Program-made: the position numbers and the translations under genes | Shown: positions 1-11,213 of the stretch, piece after piece | How positions within the stretch are numbered: position 1 is the first letter of the stretch | How the letters are laid out: every line of letters starts with the position of its first letter | Assembly: GCA_958299035.1 (NCBI GenBank) | Contig: CATQJL010000001.1 | Coordinates: 19,079,433 to 19,143,432 of the forward strand | Length of the DNA stretch: 64,000 nucleotides | DNA from: Cylicocyclus nassatus | Lineage: Eukaryota > Nematoda > Chromadorea > Rhabditida > Strongylidae | Direction of reading: 5' to 3' | The notes under the pieces: model-generated | What the model was told of the DNA's origin: nothing | Databases searched by the model: none | What the model saw: only the letters and a program-made list of their open reading frames with translations

Positions 1-236
1 AAAGGACATCGCAGTTGTAGTGCAGGATTAGACGGTTTAGATCGCCGTACGCGATTTGCCAGTTACGAGATGTCTTCAGATGTAATGGTAGCTTACCACA
101 AATGTTTAGCGTGTACAACATACTAAAAAGATAAATGCCCTGCATTCTGTACCTTAAGAATAGGTTTTGGACAATTTGAGTATTGCGTAGTTTAATTTGA
201 GTAGTACAGTTGTGACCGTGGAATTTGTCCAAAATT
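1..236. other. No gene seen
   Basis: AT-rich DNA with no convincing open frame, splice-bounded exon or repeat boundary that I can see. It may be the tail of a repeat that starts outside the window. Confidence 0.4.
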
Positions 237-326
237 GCGGGATTTTCGGGATTCGCGAATGTTTGCGGGATTCGCGACTTCACGGGATTTGCGGGATTCG
301 CGGGATTTGCGGGACTTGCGGGATTT
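237..326. repeat. Short tandem repeat, GCGGGATTY unit
   Basis: About ten imperfect copies of a 9-10 base unit (GCGGGATTT / GCGGGATTCGC) run head to tail. The GC-rich stretch stands out in AT-rich surroundings. There is no coding frame through it. It is a plain minisatellite-like array, interrupted by a few variant units. Confidence 0.75.
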
Positions 327-334
327 AGCTATAA

Positions 335-430
335 CTTCTTTTAAATCCACTTTATTCGCAATCTGCGTGTAGATTTGGCTTCAGCTTGATGAGACGAATC
401 GTTTGATATACAGTATGTCCGTAATTCGTG
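335..430. repeat. Diverged copy of a dispersed repeat (also at 3165-3590)
   Basis: The stretch with TAACTTCTTT, a TCAGCTTGATGAGACGAATC-like block and TTTGATATACAG followed by TATGTCC recurs in diverged form near 3177-3275 and 3485-3575. No gene is seen in it. The next 200 bases up to the TIR element at 654 hold nothing else I can name. Confidence 0.5.
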
Positions 431-653
431 GTGAGGGGTAGACTTACAATGATACCTTGTTGTTCTCTATGTTAAGGATTTTGTGAACATTTATCACAGC
501 GTAAATCGCGAATAGCAGGTTCTGGTACGAAGTTTTCATTATCGAAAACTATCGCGAAAAATTGGGCAGTTTTTATTTACCCTTATCACTGATATAAGCA
601 TTTCATTATTTATCACTGATAATATCACATTTTTGGATCATTTTTTGCATATA

Positions 654-1668
654 TTAGGTCGTCCCAAAAGTATTTTCGCTTTTTTTCAAACGGTTGCCAC
701 AATCGATGGAACAAACCTTTTTGAGAGATCTTGGTAGCGTTCGATGCAGAATTTCACTCTTCTAACGGTTATAAAACTGTTGCAAAACAGTAAATGAGCT
801 TTCAGAAAATAACCAAAGTCTGCGACCCATGCTTTTTGAGATGGTCATGTTTCACGATTTTTTAAAACTTTCATATCAATCCTCAGAAGGAGTTCAAGTA
901 ACGATTCGATAGAGTAAACCGCATAGAATACAGTGCAGCTTTTTCCTCTTTTCTGTAGATGTCATAAATTTTTAATAGAATTTTAACTGATGCTACCGAT
1001 TTCCATACTTGGACAGCTAAACCCTTGTAGAACATCAAAGGAAGAGCAGCTCTGGTGCTCTTTGATGCAGCATGTACTCCTCTCTCTAATAAGTGTTTTT
1101 TGTTTCCGATTCATTTAGTTTTCGGGGATAAAATCATCACAATTCATTTTTTTAAGGAGCCCCAGGCTGTACCCGGAAAACTCGAAATTTGATATTTCAA
1201 ATCCGTAAACTCTCATTTGCTTTATAAATTCAATATTAAGTCATATATCATCTTGAAAGCTTGAAATTCCGAGTAACTACTGATGTTTGATGCGATTGTG
1301 GCTGAGGTGAGACTGCCAAAATCCGATGGCTTTGTTAAAAAATCTTTTAAAAAATTACGGCGAGTACGAGAAAGAGAAAAAAGTAGCACTGTATTCTGTG
1401 AGGTTTACTCTATCGAATCGTTGCTTGAACTCCTTCTGAGGATTGATATAAAAGTTTTAAAAAATTGTGAAACTTGACCATCTTAAAAAGCATGGGTCGC
1501 AAGTTTTGGTTATTTTCTGAAAGCTCATTGATTGTTTTGCAACAGTTTTATAACCGTTAGAAAGAAAATGTAATTCTGCATCGAACGCTACCAAGATCTC
1601 AAAAAAGTTTGTTCCATCGATTGTGGCAACCGTTTGAAAAAAGCGAAAATACTTTCGGGACGACCTAA
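654..1668. mobile_element. MITE with long terminal inverted repeats, TTAGGTCGTCC tips
   Basis: The left end starts TTAGGTCGTCCCAAAAGTAT and the right end is its reverse complement, ending GGGACGACCTAA. TA flanks both sides (652-653 and 1669-1670). The arms match for roughly 280 bases; the left block 654-935 mirrors 1391-1668. There is no transposase; open frames inside the arms are shadows. The tips and TA target resemble Tc1/mariner-class non-autonomous elements. Relatives are at 8222-9221 and 60182-61203. The right TA is shared with the next element. Confidence 0.9.
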
Positions 1669-1670
1669 TA

Positions 1671-2686
1671 TTAGGCTGTCCCGAAAGTTTTGTCCGTTTT
1701 TTCAACCTATCATAAAAACGCGTGGAACGAAGATAGAGAAACGCTCTAAGCACTATCCGACGCACTTTTTCCTTTTCTTTCTGACTGTCATGCTTCCATG
1801 CCGATCAATCTTTCGTTCACCGAGATAAACGTCGAAATTTCGAACCTATGGTTTTTACTATCAAGTTTGGCAATTTTTCACAATCTTTATTTTTGACTTT
1901 CGGAAAAGCTTTGGCAACGGTTAGATAGAGCAAACAAAGGGCAATATAATGCAGTTTTGCGGCATCTATAGGCAGCCTTGAAAATTTTTTAGAATTATTT
2001 TTCTGATGCTATCAAATTCCACTTTTGGTCATGCCAAAAGCCAGAGATCATGAAACGGCGCACAACTAAGGTGTTATTCGATGCAGCTTTTCCTCCTCTT
2101 TCCAGTGAGTATATTTTCTCTCCAATTTGCGGGGTCTTTGGCGATAAAATTTTCATAATTCTTGAATTTGACCCCACCCCAGCGTGTACACGCAAAATGC
2201 AAAATCTTACATTTCGAAGCGGTAAACGCTCATTTGCTTCGTAAAAATAGTGAATAATCGTAATCGGTTTTTGAAAGCTTCAAACTCCGATGATTTGTTA
2301 GTGTTCGAGGCGTTTCTGTATTTTAGAATTTCGCAAAAGTGAAGACTTTTGAGAAACTTATCTTCAAAAATATTGAGAAGCCAGCTGGATATGCCAAATA
2401 ATTGCACTGCATTGCCCTTTGATTACTTTATCTGAGGGTTATCAAAGGTCTTCCAAAAGTGAAAATGAAGATTGTGAAGAATTGTTAAACTTGGACATAG
2501 TAAAAACCATGTGTTCGAAATTTCGGCGTTTATCTCAGTGAGCAAAAGAGTAATCTGCACAAGATTATGACAGTTAGAAAGAGGAGGAAAAGATGCGTCG
2601 GGTAGTGCTTAGAGCGTTTCCCTATCTTTGTTCCACTATTTTTATGATAGGTTGAAAAAACGGACAAAACCTTCGGGACAACCTAA
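1671..2686. mobile_element. MITE with TTAGGCTGTCCC tips, abutting the previous element
   Basis: It starts TTAGGCTGTCCCGAAAGTTT at 1671 and ends in the complementary CGGGACAACCTAA at 2686, with TA at 1669-1670 and 2687-2688. The outer ~95 bases of each arm match well: left 1671-1770 mirrors 2590-2686. The middle is unpaired AT-rich DNA with no transposase. The element sits directly against 654-1668, with one TA serving both. Confidence 0.85.
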
Positions 2687-2688
2687 TA

Positions 2689-3160
2689 GTAAGGAAAGTA
2701 GTGTAGGAAAAGCTGTGTGAATTTCTATCGCTCTTTCTCTCATTATAAGTGATCTACAGGCTTTTCTAGTTCTATTGCTCGGTGCAATTGGTAGATCCCT
2801 CTCTGCAGCAATCGATCGATTTTTCATCGGCACATGCCATTGCTGCCAATTCTTACCTAGAATGGCATTTTTGCTTCAACTCGCTTCACGCCGAAGCCTG
2901 GGCTGAAATTCTGCACCTATGTGGAAGATGAACGTGGAAATCGAGAATTTAAGCCATTCTTATCTGTCGTTGTCATTGATATCATCATTTTATCATTTAT
3001 CACTGACGACACAAAATTGGATCATTTTGGATAAACAATAAGAAATGTACTTTAGAAAACGCTGTGTGAGTTTTTATCGCTCTATCTCTTATAGTACAAA
3101 ACCACTCACAGAACATGCAAAATTTCCGGGAATTCCGCGAAATTCATGTGAATCACGCAA
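2689..3160. other. No gene; two copies of a short repeat
   Basis: No coding region is seen. A block reading GCTGTGTGA...TATCGCTCT occurs near 2709 and again near 3060, so a short dispersed repeat is present twice. Otherwise the DNA is featureless and AT-rich. Confidence 0.4.
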
Positions 3161-3164
3161 ATTA

Positions 3165-3590
3165 CGCAGGGCCATAATTTCTTTCCGAATGAGTATATTC
3201 AAAATCCGAAAACAACGTTGTATTCAGCTCGTCAAGGCGAATCTTTTGATATACAGGTTGTTTCCAATATCGTGTTTTCAATAATCTTGAATTTGCATGC
3301 CGACGCCTCTTCGCATGGATGTAACGCAACAAGCATCACACATAGGACACTGCCATGGGCATCGTTCATAGTGCTCTTTCACTAGATTATCGTGCGCAAA
3401 ACAGCAGCCGAAGACTCTCTTTCAAAGAGATAGAAGAGCTGATAAACTCTGGAAAAATTAAGCTGTTCCAAGTTCTACTAGCTGTAACTTTCTTTAGGAT
3501 GAACATTTTCGAAATCAGAAAGCAGATTTGTGTTTATCTTGTCAAGTCGAATCTTACTGTATATAGCATGTCCTTGAAATTCCGTTTTTA
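3165..3590. repeat. Two diverged copies of a dispersed repeat
   Basis: Blocks at 3165-3275 and 3470-3590 share order and wording: a TTTCTTT segment, ATGARYATWTTCRAAAT, a short A-rich part, GTCAAG.CGAATCTT and a TATA.AG.ATGTCC-like end. Translated in the same relative frame they give similar strings (RMSIFKIRKQ versus RMNIFEIRKQ). That could be plain sequence homology rather than coding. A third, weaker copy is at 335-430. From 3591 to 4060 I see nothing else. Confidence 0.5.
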
Positions 3591-4060
3591 ATTTTTTCAA
3601 AATTTTCTGCGCGCGTACATTCACAAGGTCGCAACGCAGCGCACATCAAACATAAAAGACTATATTAAGCACTGTTGGATTGTGCTGCTTTCGCAGATTA
3701 TCGAGCGCTAAAAAACAACCGGAGAATCTTCTTGAAAAAAGATAGAAGAGCTGGTGAATTCTGGAAAATCGTGTTGTTTCAAATTTTGCCCACAGTGACC
3801 CTAAAATGAGAAGCTCTACTGCTAAGCAGATGTAATTTTCGTAATCAGCAGGTCAGATAACCTCTGCGAGCAAGTTTTCAAAGAAATTTGGCTGATTTGA
3901 TTTTTTTCTCGTTCTACTCCCTGAAGCTCGCCGATGGGTTTTGGTCAAAATGTCGATGACCTTGGATTGTAAAGAAACTTCGCCCAAAGAGGTTTTCGAA
4001 CACGCTGTTTACGAAAATAGTGGTCTTTGAAGAAGACAGGGTTTTTTTTGTAGAGATATT

Positions 4061-4743
4061 GTGAGGTGACTGTAACTGAGTCACGAAAGTTCGTAAATTT
4101 GCCTCCACTTTTCGCGAATTTGTCAGAAAACTTGCCTGCTTGCTTTCCCAAGTCAAAATCACTGGGAACTGTGCAAACAAAAGGTGCATGCTCAGGCTCC
4201 AGTCTATAAAGTTCGCCGAGTTACGAGCCTACGAAAACACGTCCTCATGAATTTCGCTCAAAATGTAAAGATCGCGTATTTCGTCGAAATTCCACCCTCA
4301 GTGGATGTAAGACATACTGATCAAATCTGTTCACATTGGTTAATGGTCTTAATGTGCTGGATTTGGAAATTAGGTAGATCTGAGTTCAAGCTACGAAGGT
4401 GCTTGAATATTCAAATGAGCAGCTGAAGAACGCGCGACCACCATATTCACCTCAATGGGATCCTTTAGGCGAAGTGAGCATATGCAATCAGAATGTCATA
4501 CAACCACTGAGGGTGGAATTTCGACGAAATACGCGATCTTTACATTTTGAGCGAAATTCATGAGGACGTGTTTTCGTAGGCTCGTAACTCGGCGAACTTT
4601 ATAGACTGGAGCCTGAGCATGCACCTTTTGTTTGCACAGTTCCCAGTGATTTTGACTTGGGAAAGCAAGCAGGCAAGTTTTCTGACAAATTCGCGGAAGG
4701 TGGAGGCAAATTTACGAACTTTCGTGACTCAGTTACAGTCACC
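4061..4743. repeat. Large inverted repeat (foldback), ~240-base arms
   Basis: Bases about 4064-4304 reappear as a near-perfect reverse complement at about 4504-4743, with a ~200-base unpaired centre. Arm identity looks very high; one visible difference is TTTTCGCG versus TCGCGGAAG wording. Apparent open frames on both strands (for example 3914-4189) are explained by the arms. The right arm ends exactly where the 98-bp minisatellite starts, so the two may be one unit. No TA-flanked TIR tip is obvious. Confidence 0.85.
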
Positions 4744-5935
4744 AAAGGGGTAAGTGAGGGTGCTGATTATGAATAAAAATTTACTTCATCAGTTTTATCG
4801 ATTTTTGGAAAATCTTGAGCTACGAGGTTGGCAGTTGGTACAAAGGAGTAAGTGAAAGTGCTGATTATGAACAAAAATATACTTTATCGATTTTACCGAT
4901 TTTTGGAAAATCTTGAGCTACGAGGTTGGGAGTTGGTACAAAGGGGTAAGTGAGGGTGCTGATTGTGAATAAAAATTTACTTCATCAATTTTATCGATTT
5001 TTGGAAAATCTTGAGCTACGAGGTTGGCAGTTGGTACAAAGGAGTAAGTGAGGGTGCTGATTGTGAATAAAAATTTACTTCATCAATTTTATCGATTTTT
5101 GGAAAATCTTGAGCTACGAGGTTGGCAGTTGGTACAAAGGAGTAAGTGAGGGTGCTGATTGAAACCATTTATTTTATTGATTTCAGCAATTTTTGAAAAA
5201 TTTTGAGCTAGGAGTTGATATAGGGGATACTAGGGGGCTGATTATGATTGCTGATTGTGAATAAAAATTTACTTCATCAATTTTATCGATTTTTGGAAAA
5301 TCTTGAGCTACGAGGTTGGCAGTTGGTACAAAGGAGTAAGTGAGGGTGCTGATTATGAACAAAAATATACTTTATCGATTTTATCGATTTTTGGAAAATC
5401 TTGAGCTACGAGGTTGGGAGTTGGTACAAAGGGGTAAGTGAGGGTGCTGATTGTGAATAAAAATTTACTTCATCAATTTTATCGATTTTTGGAAAATCTT
5501 GAGCTACGAGGTTGGCAGTTGGTACAAAGGAGTAAGTGAGGGTGCTGATTATGAACAAAAATATACTTTATCGATTTTATCGATTTTTGGAAAATCTTGA
5601 GCTACGAGGTTGGGAGTTGGTACAAAGGGGTAAGTGAGGGTGCTGATTGTGAATAAAAATTTACTTCATCAATTTTATCGATTTTTGGAAAATCTTGAGC
5701 TACGAGGTTGGCAGTTGGTACAAAGGAGTAAGTGAGGGTGCTGATTATGAACAAAAATATACTTTATCGATTTTATCGATTTTTGGAAAATCTTGAGCTA
5801 CGAGGTTGGGAGTTGGTACAAAGGGGTAAGTGAGGGTGCTGATTGAAACCGAAATTTATTTTATTGATTTCAGCAATTTTTGAAAAATTTTGAGCTAGGA
5901 GTTGATATAGGGGATACTAGGGGGCTGATTATGAT
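4743..5935. repeat. 98-bp minisatellite with higher-order structure
   Basis: Eleven units start at GTAAGTGA at 4750, 4848, 4946, 5044, 5142, 5337, 5435, 5533, 5631, 5729 and 5827; all steps are 98 bases except one of 195. Type A has a TTTACTTCATCA block and GGCAGTTGG. Type B has ATACTTTATCGA and GGGAGTTGG. Type C has a TTGATTTCAG block and ends ACTAGGGGGCTGATTATGAT. The order reads A B A A C A B A B A B C. Each unit contains TTATCGATTTTTGG and ends GGTACAAAGGRG before GTAAGTGA. Confidence 0.95.
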
Positions 5936-5989
5936 TGGATCGGCTTCATCCAGATATGTCGGAAAGTTTGAAATGTGATTGCTTAGTTA

Positions 5990-6240
5990 TTCGATAAATC
6001 ATTCGAATATTCATTCGAAATTCGACTTCCAATGTTCGAATATATTGTTATTCATGCATTCGATATTTTTGATTTTCCGAATTTATTCGAATTTATTCAT
6101 TCGATATTTTTAATTTTCCGAATTTATTCGAAATTCATTCATTCGATATTTTTGATTTTCCGAATTTATTCGATATTCGTTTATTCGAAATTTTTCCTTT
6201 TCGAATTTACTCGATATTCATTCTTTCGATGAAAAATTAT
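5990..6240. repeat. AT-rich degenerate tandem repeat (TATTCGA units)
   Basis: Repeated words TTATTCGAA, CATTCGATATTTTT and GATTTTCCGAATT recur with about 45-55 base spacing. The 66-codon frame across it (rich in F, I, S, Y) is a by-product of the repeat. No gene is seen. Confidence 0.75.
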
Positions 6241-6380
6241 CGAATTACCCAAGTATAGTTAGCAGTGCTTGCTAGGCCGCGCTGTTCGTCTTCAATTTCC
6301 ACCATTTGATGCGCTTCCTGGTCTCTGTAGCTCTCTGATGTGCCTATCCGTTGCTATTTTGATGTCGAGAAGCAGTGGTC

Positions 6381-7048
6381 TACAGGATGTCCCAAAAAAT
6401 GTGCACACTGTTTGATGGTTAATAACTCTCTTGCTTTCATGTCTTTTGCCTAGCTTGAAGTACCATTCTCTTGAACGAGGTTCAACTTAGATTTACAGTA
6501 AGAAGCGAATTATCATCCGCTCTTCATTACTGTAGAATTACGGTAAGGAAAAATTTGAGCTATTAAAAGGGGTGTTTTGCCTCAGAAAAAAAAAACCAAA
6601 TAAGCCAGAAAAAACTCTTGTACTGGCCTAACTAAGTCGCTGATTTTAAATATGAAAACTTCACGTCAGGATATTGTTTCTTTCGTGCGTTATTTCAGAT
6701 GTAGGGTAACAACGATTTTTCAATGCTCGTCAGAAATGTAAATACGCTATCAAGAAAGCTCGAAAAACCAGTGGAAAGTTATGTAGTGGAATCAGCACGC
6801 TTGCAAACCTTGCTACACAAATTTTCAGATTTTTTTGAAATTAATCAAAAGGCCTATTCTACAATGACGATGTGTGCTGAAAGTTAATACCTAATACAGT
6901 AGTGAAGAGTGATTAGTAATTCGCTCCATACTGTAAACCTAAGTTTATTCTCGCTCTAAAAAATGGTACCTTAAGCTTTGCAAAAGATATGAAAGCAAGA
7001 GGGTTCTTAACGATCAAACAGTGTGCACATCTTTTTGAGACACTCTTA
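6381..7048. mobile_element. MITE with CAGGATGTCCC tips
   Basis: It starts TA-CAGGATGTCCCAAAAAATG and ends in the mirrored form GTGTGCACATCTTTTTGAGACACTCT-TA. Inner arm blocks also pair: ACAGTAAGAAGCGAATTA at the left against a mirrored copy near 6900-6940. It contains the ACTGTAGAATTACGGTA word shared by the related elements at 16053, 18738 and 20350. No transposase. Its right end abuts the RTE endonuclease remnant. Confidence 0.85.
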
Positions 7049-7054
7049 TGTTGA

Positions 7055-7700
7055 GGTATGTCGCTTTCACTGAGATGACCTTGCAATTCTTTACTTTTTT
7101 TAAAGTCACGCTGTCGGATAGCCCAGAAGTCTCACTTTCGTATGTTATGACGTGATCGTCCTTCTTGATTTAGTATGTGTTCGCTAAAAACTAGAAAATG
7201 GGCTGAGGCGAATTCTTGAGTGCGCTCACCTTCTTCACTGCATGTCCCGTATCCGTGGACTTCTTGATATCTCCTGGCTTCTTCTCGACTTCATCCCACA
7301 TGTCCGTTGAGGTTCGCTTCAAGCAGAAGTGTCTCTTTTAGTGGAATTGAACGGATTTGGCCATCAAGCTTCTGCCAGAATGCGCCCTTTTCATTATCCT
7401 TACATCCGACTTGTGGGTGGTCATTACTCGTGGGATTTGTTCTCCCGTATACTTTGTACTCATCAGATGCTCGTTTTTGCTTTCTACGTCAACTATATTA
7501 CTCTTCAGAGTCTCCGAGGACAGCTATACTAATGCAAGTGGCACCGTTATAGATGAGCTTATATCCATCTCCGATGTCGCGTGACTTTACCTCGCTCCAC
7601 TTCCTTTCCTGTATGCAGGCTACATGTACTCGCCTTTTCAGAAGATCTACTGATTCTCGGGAACGAGAAGTAAGTGTGCCCATATAGATGTAGCTAGACA
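7055..7700 (-). pseudogene. RTE-type non-LTR retrotransposon, AP-endonuclease domain remnant
   Basis: On the minus strand, 7683 to 7498 is open and reads GTLTSRSRE, VACIQERKW and SRDIGDGYKLIYNG, the start of the APE-type endonuclease of RTE retrotransposons. The family has a catalytic Glu in a CxQE context, seen here as CIQE. Farther along, in shifted frames, FWQKLDGQIRSIP and NLNGHVGM match the FW..LD..I..IP and GDLNGHVG segments; the catalytic Asp of GDLNG reads Asn here. Several frameshifts and stops show that it is dead. It stops at the tip of the MITE at 6381-7048. The RT part is missing here. Confidence 0.85.
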
Positions 7701-7825
7701 GAGAGTCTGCGAGGCCTTAGATCGTTGCCTTTGATGAACTAGCCGCTTTAACCGTCTCCGTTCATCTTGCTGAGACGGTGACCCCATAATTCGCATTCGT
7801 CGGGTTCGAATGCCCATCGCTTCTG

Positions 7826-8063
7826 CTCAGATAATCGCCGGGGGCAGGCGGTCCGCAAACTCGCGCTTTTCTGCAGGCGGTCAGCAGAATTTTGGGGCGT
7901 GGTCAAACCTTCAGCGGGCGGCACTTCCTTCACGGTCGCATATTCTGCCAGCGGGCAGCAATACAGCATTTTTTGCAAGCGCTCGGCAAATAATTTTTTT
8001 CAGCGAGCGCTGCCCAAACTTTCAGCAAGCGCTCGCTTCCGGGGGACGCCCTAGCTTTCACTA
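7826..8063. repeat. CTCAGATAATCGCC family, half copy
   Basis: It starts CTCAGATAATCGCCGGGG and runs through a GC-rich segment (GCAGGCGGTCCGCAAACTCG, then CAGCGGGCAGCAATACAG). The same segment is found in inverse orientation at 11870-12092 and 27920-28109 and in the same orientation at 46106-46300. No coding potential beyond shadow frames. It is truncated on the right at about 8063. The next 150 bases hold nothing clear. Confidence 0.75.
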
Positions 8064-8221
8064 GAGTTACTGTATGAGACATGTCTGCATTTTTGATGCG
8101 GGGGGTTTTCTTAGCAGGCTTGTCGCATTGCCCTTCTTTGGAGGGGCAACTTGACGCTGGAATTGTGAGCAGAATTTTGCCGCAGAACAGGCTCAGGATT
8201 CAATCCAACCCATGACCTTCA

Positions 8222-9221
8222 GCACGGTCACTTTTTTCAAACGGACCCCACAGACGATGGGACAAAGATCTCTAAGAGATTCTGGTAGCATTCGATGCAA
8301 AATTTCATTCTCTTTCTAAAGGTTATGTAATTGTTGCAAAACAGCCAATGAGCTTTCAGAAAATAACCAAACCTGCAACCTATGCTTTTTGAGATGGTCA
8401 AGTTTGATGATTTTTTAAAACCTTCATATCAATCCTCAGAAGGATTGCAAGTAAAAATTCGATAGAGTAAACGTTAAATACAGCACTGCTTTTTTCTTCT
8501 TTCCATAGCTTGTCATACATTTTTAACAGAATTTTAACTGATCCTACCGATTTCCATACTTTGGGAAGCTAAATCCTCGCAGAACATCAAAAGAAGAGCA
8601 GCTCGCGCACTATTCGATGCAGCATTTTCTCCCCTTTCCAACAGGTGTTATTTGTTTCCTATTCGTTTAATTTCGGAGATGAAATCATCATAATTCATTT
8701 CTTTAGCGAGCCCCAGGCTGTACCCCAAAAACTCGAAATTTGATATTTCGAACCCGTAAACCCTCACATGCTTTGTAAAGATTATTATATCTCATAGTAC
8801 CATCTTGGTAGTCTCAGATTCCGATAAATTATGATGTTTGATGCGATTGTGGCGAAGGTGGGCCTACAAAAATCCGATGGTTCTGTTAAAAAATCTTTTA
8901 AAAATTACGGCGAGTTATGAGGAAGAGAAAAGAGTAGTACTGTATTCTATAAGGTTTACTCTATCGAATCGTTACTTGAGCTTCTTTTGGGGATTGATAT
9001 GAAAGTTTCAAAAAATCGTGAAACTTGACCATCTCAAAAAACATGGGTTGCAGGTTTTGGTTATTTTCTGAAAGCTCATTGACTGTTTTGCAACAATTAC
9101 ATAATTTTTAGAAAGAGAATGAAATTCTGCATCGAATGCTACCAAGATCTCTTAAAGATCTTTGTCCCATCACATGTGGCGTCCGTTTGAAAAAAGCAAA
9201 ATTACTTTCGGAATGACCTAA
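8222..9221. mobile_element. MITE related to 654-1668, left tip lost
   Basis: Starting at CTTTTTTCAAACGG it follows the left arm of the element at 654. It ends at 9221 with AAATTACTTTCGGAATGACCTAA followed by TA. Arms of ~280 bases pair with each other (8230-8500 against 8950-9205). The left terminal ~25 bases that should read TTAGGTCATTCCGAAAGT are missing or replaced, so the copy is truncated. No transposase. Confidence 0.85.
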
Positions 9222-9249
9222 TATAAAGCTGAATCTGTGTCTGTATGTA

Positions 9250-10045
9250 CAGGGTGTTTGAAAAAGTTCGTGTCCTAAAGTACTTCCAATTCGAATTTTG
9301 ACGCGCTTTTTGTTTTATTGTGCTCATCAGACCTAAATACCATAATTTCAGTGAAATCAAGTTTCTTCGCGGTTTCTTTGATTTTTTATTAGATTGAAAC
9401 ACATCAGTAAAGCTTTCCAAACCTCTTTCCTTAAAACGCTTATTACAAAAAAAGAAACATGATTTACAAAAAACTTGGTATACCTGCTCGTAAAAGTAAG
9501 TTCGTGCCTTTGAAATATCATGCCTTGGAAAGGCAAGAGATTCACTTTCAGGATTTTTTCGTCAAAAAGACCAACATTGAATTTTTTATATTTTATCTTC
9601 ATAACCTTTGCAAGCTTGCAAAATTTTTGAAAACAAATATAATGAAGGTCAGAGAGTTGTGCTACTGAAAAAATCTCAAAGCAAACGAGTGCCGCAACTG
9701 CCTGCTGTGATTCAGCGCATATAAAAATCTTCGTTAGCAAGCTACTGAAGAACTTTTGTTATATAAAGAAAGTGTAAATCTAGGACTATTGGTAAAAAAG
9801 TCAAAAGCTGTTTCCCTTTTCCGGTCTTGAAAAAAAATGAACAAGTCAGATAACGCACTCTCCAAGGAAGCTAAAGAATTGTTTACTTCCGAATTTTTTT
9901 GGGGTATCTTGAACCAAAAAAATGAGGCCAAAAATATTCTTCTTTGTTGATTCAGTGATTTTTAGGTTTAGCGAACACACATACAAAAATTGAGTCAGCG
10001 TTCGCAGTTGAAGTGCTTAAGGACACGAACTTTTCAAACACCCTG
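9250..10045. mobile_element. MITE with CAGGGTGTTTGAAAAAGT tips
   Basis: It is TA-flanked (9248-9249, 10046-10047). It starts CAGGGTGTTTGAAAAAGTTC and ends GAACTTTTCAAACACCCTG. Long arms pair throughout most of the length, for example TTCGTGTCCTAAAGTACTTC at the left against AAGTGCTTAAGGACACGAAC at the right. The minus-strand frame of 127 codons at 9357-9740 lies inside the palindrome and is not a gene. It sits only ~27 bases from the previous element. Confidence 0.9.
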
Positions 10046-10049
10046 TATG

Positions 10050-10940
10050 TATGTATGTGTGTAAGTATGTGCAGAATGAAATTTTTATTTCTAAACCGAT
10101 TTGGATTAAACTTGGCACACGTATGCTTCGGGGCGGGGAGCGTGTCATAGGCTACTTTTCGTTATCGATGGATATCGATTTTTTTGATTTTTATCGTTTT
10201 TTTTGCAAAGTTCGGGCAACGGGGCTGGGAGTCCGCACAGGGGAGTAAGTGAGCATGGCGATTTCGAACACAATAGTTTCCAGAATTATCGATTACTTTT
10301 ACCGATTTTATCGATTTTTTGCAAAGTTTGAACTACAGGGCTGGGAGTTGGCTCGGGGGGGGGGTAAGTGGGCATGCTAATTTCGAAAACAACACAGGAA
10401 ACGAGAAATGAAAAAGAAGTGGGCACAGGGAAAGGCTGTACAGGGATAGGAATGGGACCTCTATTACAGTGTTTTGACAGGGCCGAGTGGAGTCGGATAA
10501 GCAAACTAATGTATATTATTATATATATGTATATTATATGAAGCTGATTGTGTGTGTTTGTTCTTCTGCCTTTCGTGTGTCTGCCTGCGTTTACGTATGC
10601 TCCGAATAGGTATTTTTATAACTGAATCGTTCCGTACCAAACTTGGCACATACACACACTTTGGGGCGAGGTGGGTCGTAGGCTACTTTTCATTATCACC
10701 GATATCGATTTTATCGATTTATAGTCTTTTTGCAGAATTCAAGCGCGGAGTTAAGATTTGGCACAGGGGGGTAAGTGAACATGTTGATTACGAGTACAAT
10801 GTCATTTTCGGAAATATCGGATAGCTCTTGTTAATCTTCGACTTTCAGAGCTCGACTCACGGTGCTGGGAGTTGCCACAAGGAGGGGGGGGGGGGAGCAG
10901 AAATGCATGCTTACGAAAACATAATGGGGAGTGAGGTAGT
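10050..10940. repeat. Dispersed repeat related to the 98-bp minisatellite
   Basis: Two or three tandem-like blocks (10080-10250, 10260-10420, 10590-10930) share an AAACTTGGCACA segment, TAGGCTACTTTTC, TATCGATTTT, a GGGCTGGGAGT segment and then a G run with GGGGTAAGTG. The last half clearly matches the 98-bp unit at 4743-5935. A TATATA run lies at 10516-10540, and G homopolymers at about 10356-10365 and 10883-10893. There is no credible gene in it. Confidence 0.7.
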
Positions 10941-11213
10941 TGCGAGACCCACACGTTTATAGCAGTGCAGCATGCCGCCTCTGACGGTGGGAAAGAAACA
11001 ACAAGCTCGTTCGAACGCGTGTAAGAACGGCTTGCGCGTACAGATTTAGGGGCAGTTTTCTAGGCAGGTGCAGCGCGTTGTGGCTCGGACCTGCTCTGTT
11101 CTGATGTTTGGGACGCAAGCAACCTTCCATATCAAAATCTCGGGATGTTTGGTTTTGCCGAACCACTACCTTAAAAAAGATGCTATAAAGAAGAGTAAAG
11201 CGCACTCCTATCA

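Noticed and set aside
4743..5935. Possible CRISPR-like array (regular repeats)
   Set aside because: Units are continuous 98-bp tandem copies without unique spacers, in a nematode-type genome.
6243..6262. AATTACCCAAGT, identical to the core of the nematode spliced leader SL1
   Set aside because: The flanking GGTTT start, the GAG end and the GT donor of an SL RNA gene are absent. It lies beside an AT-rich repeat, so a chance match is likely.
7795..7815. GGGTTCGAATGCCC resembles a tRNA T-loop
   Set aside because: No A-box or cloverleaf upstream; it borders a dispersed repeat.
9357..9740. 127-codon minus-strand open frame
   Set aside because: It lies wholly inside the palindromic MITE 9250-10045 and shows no motif.
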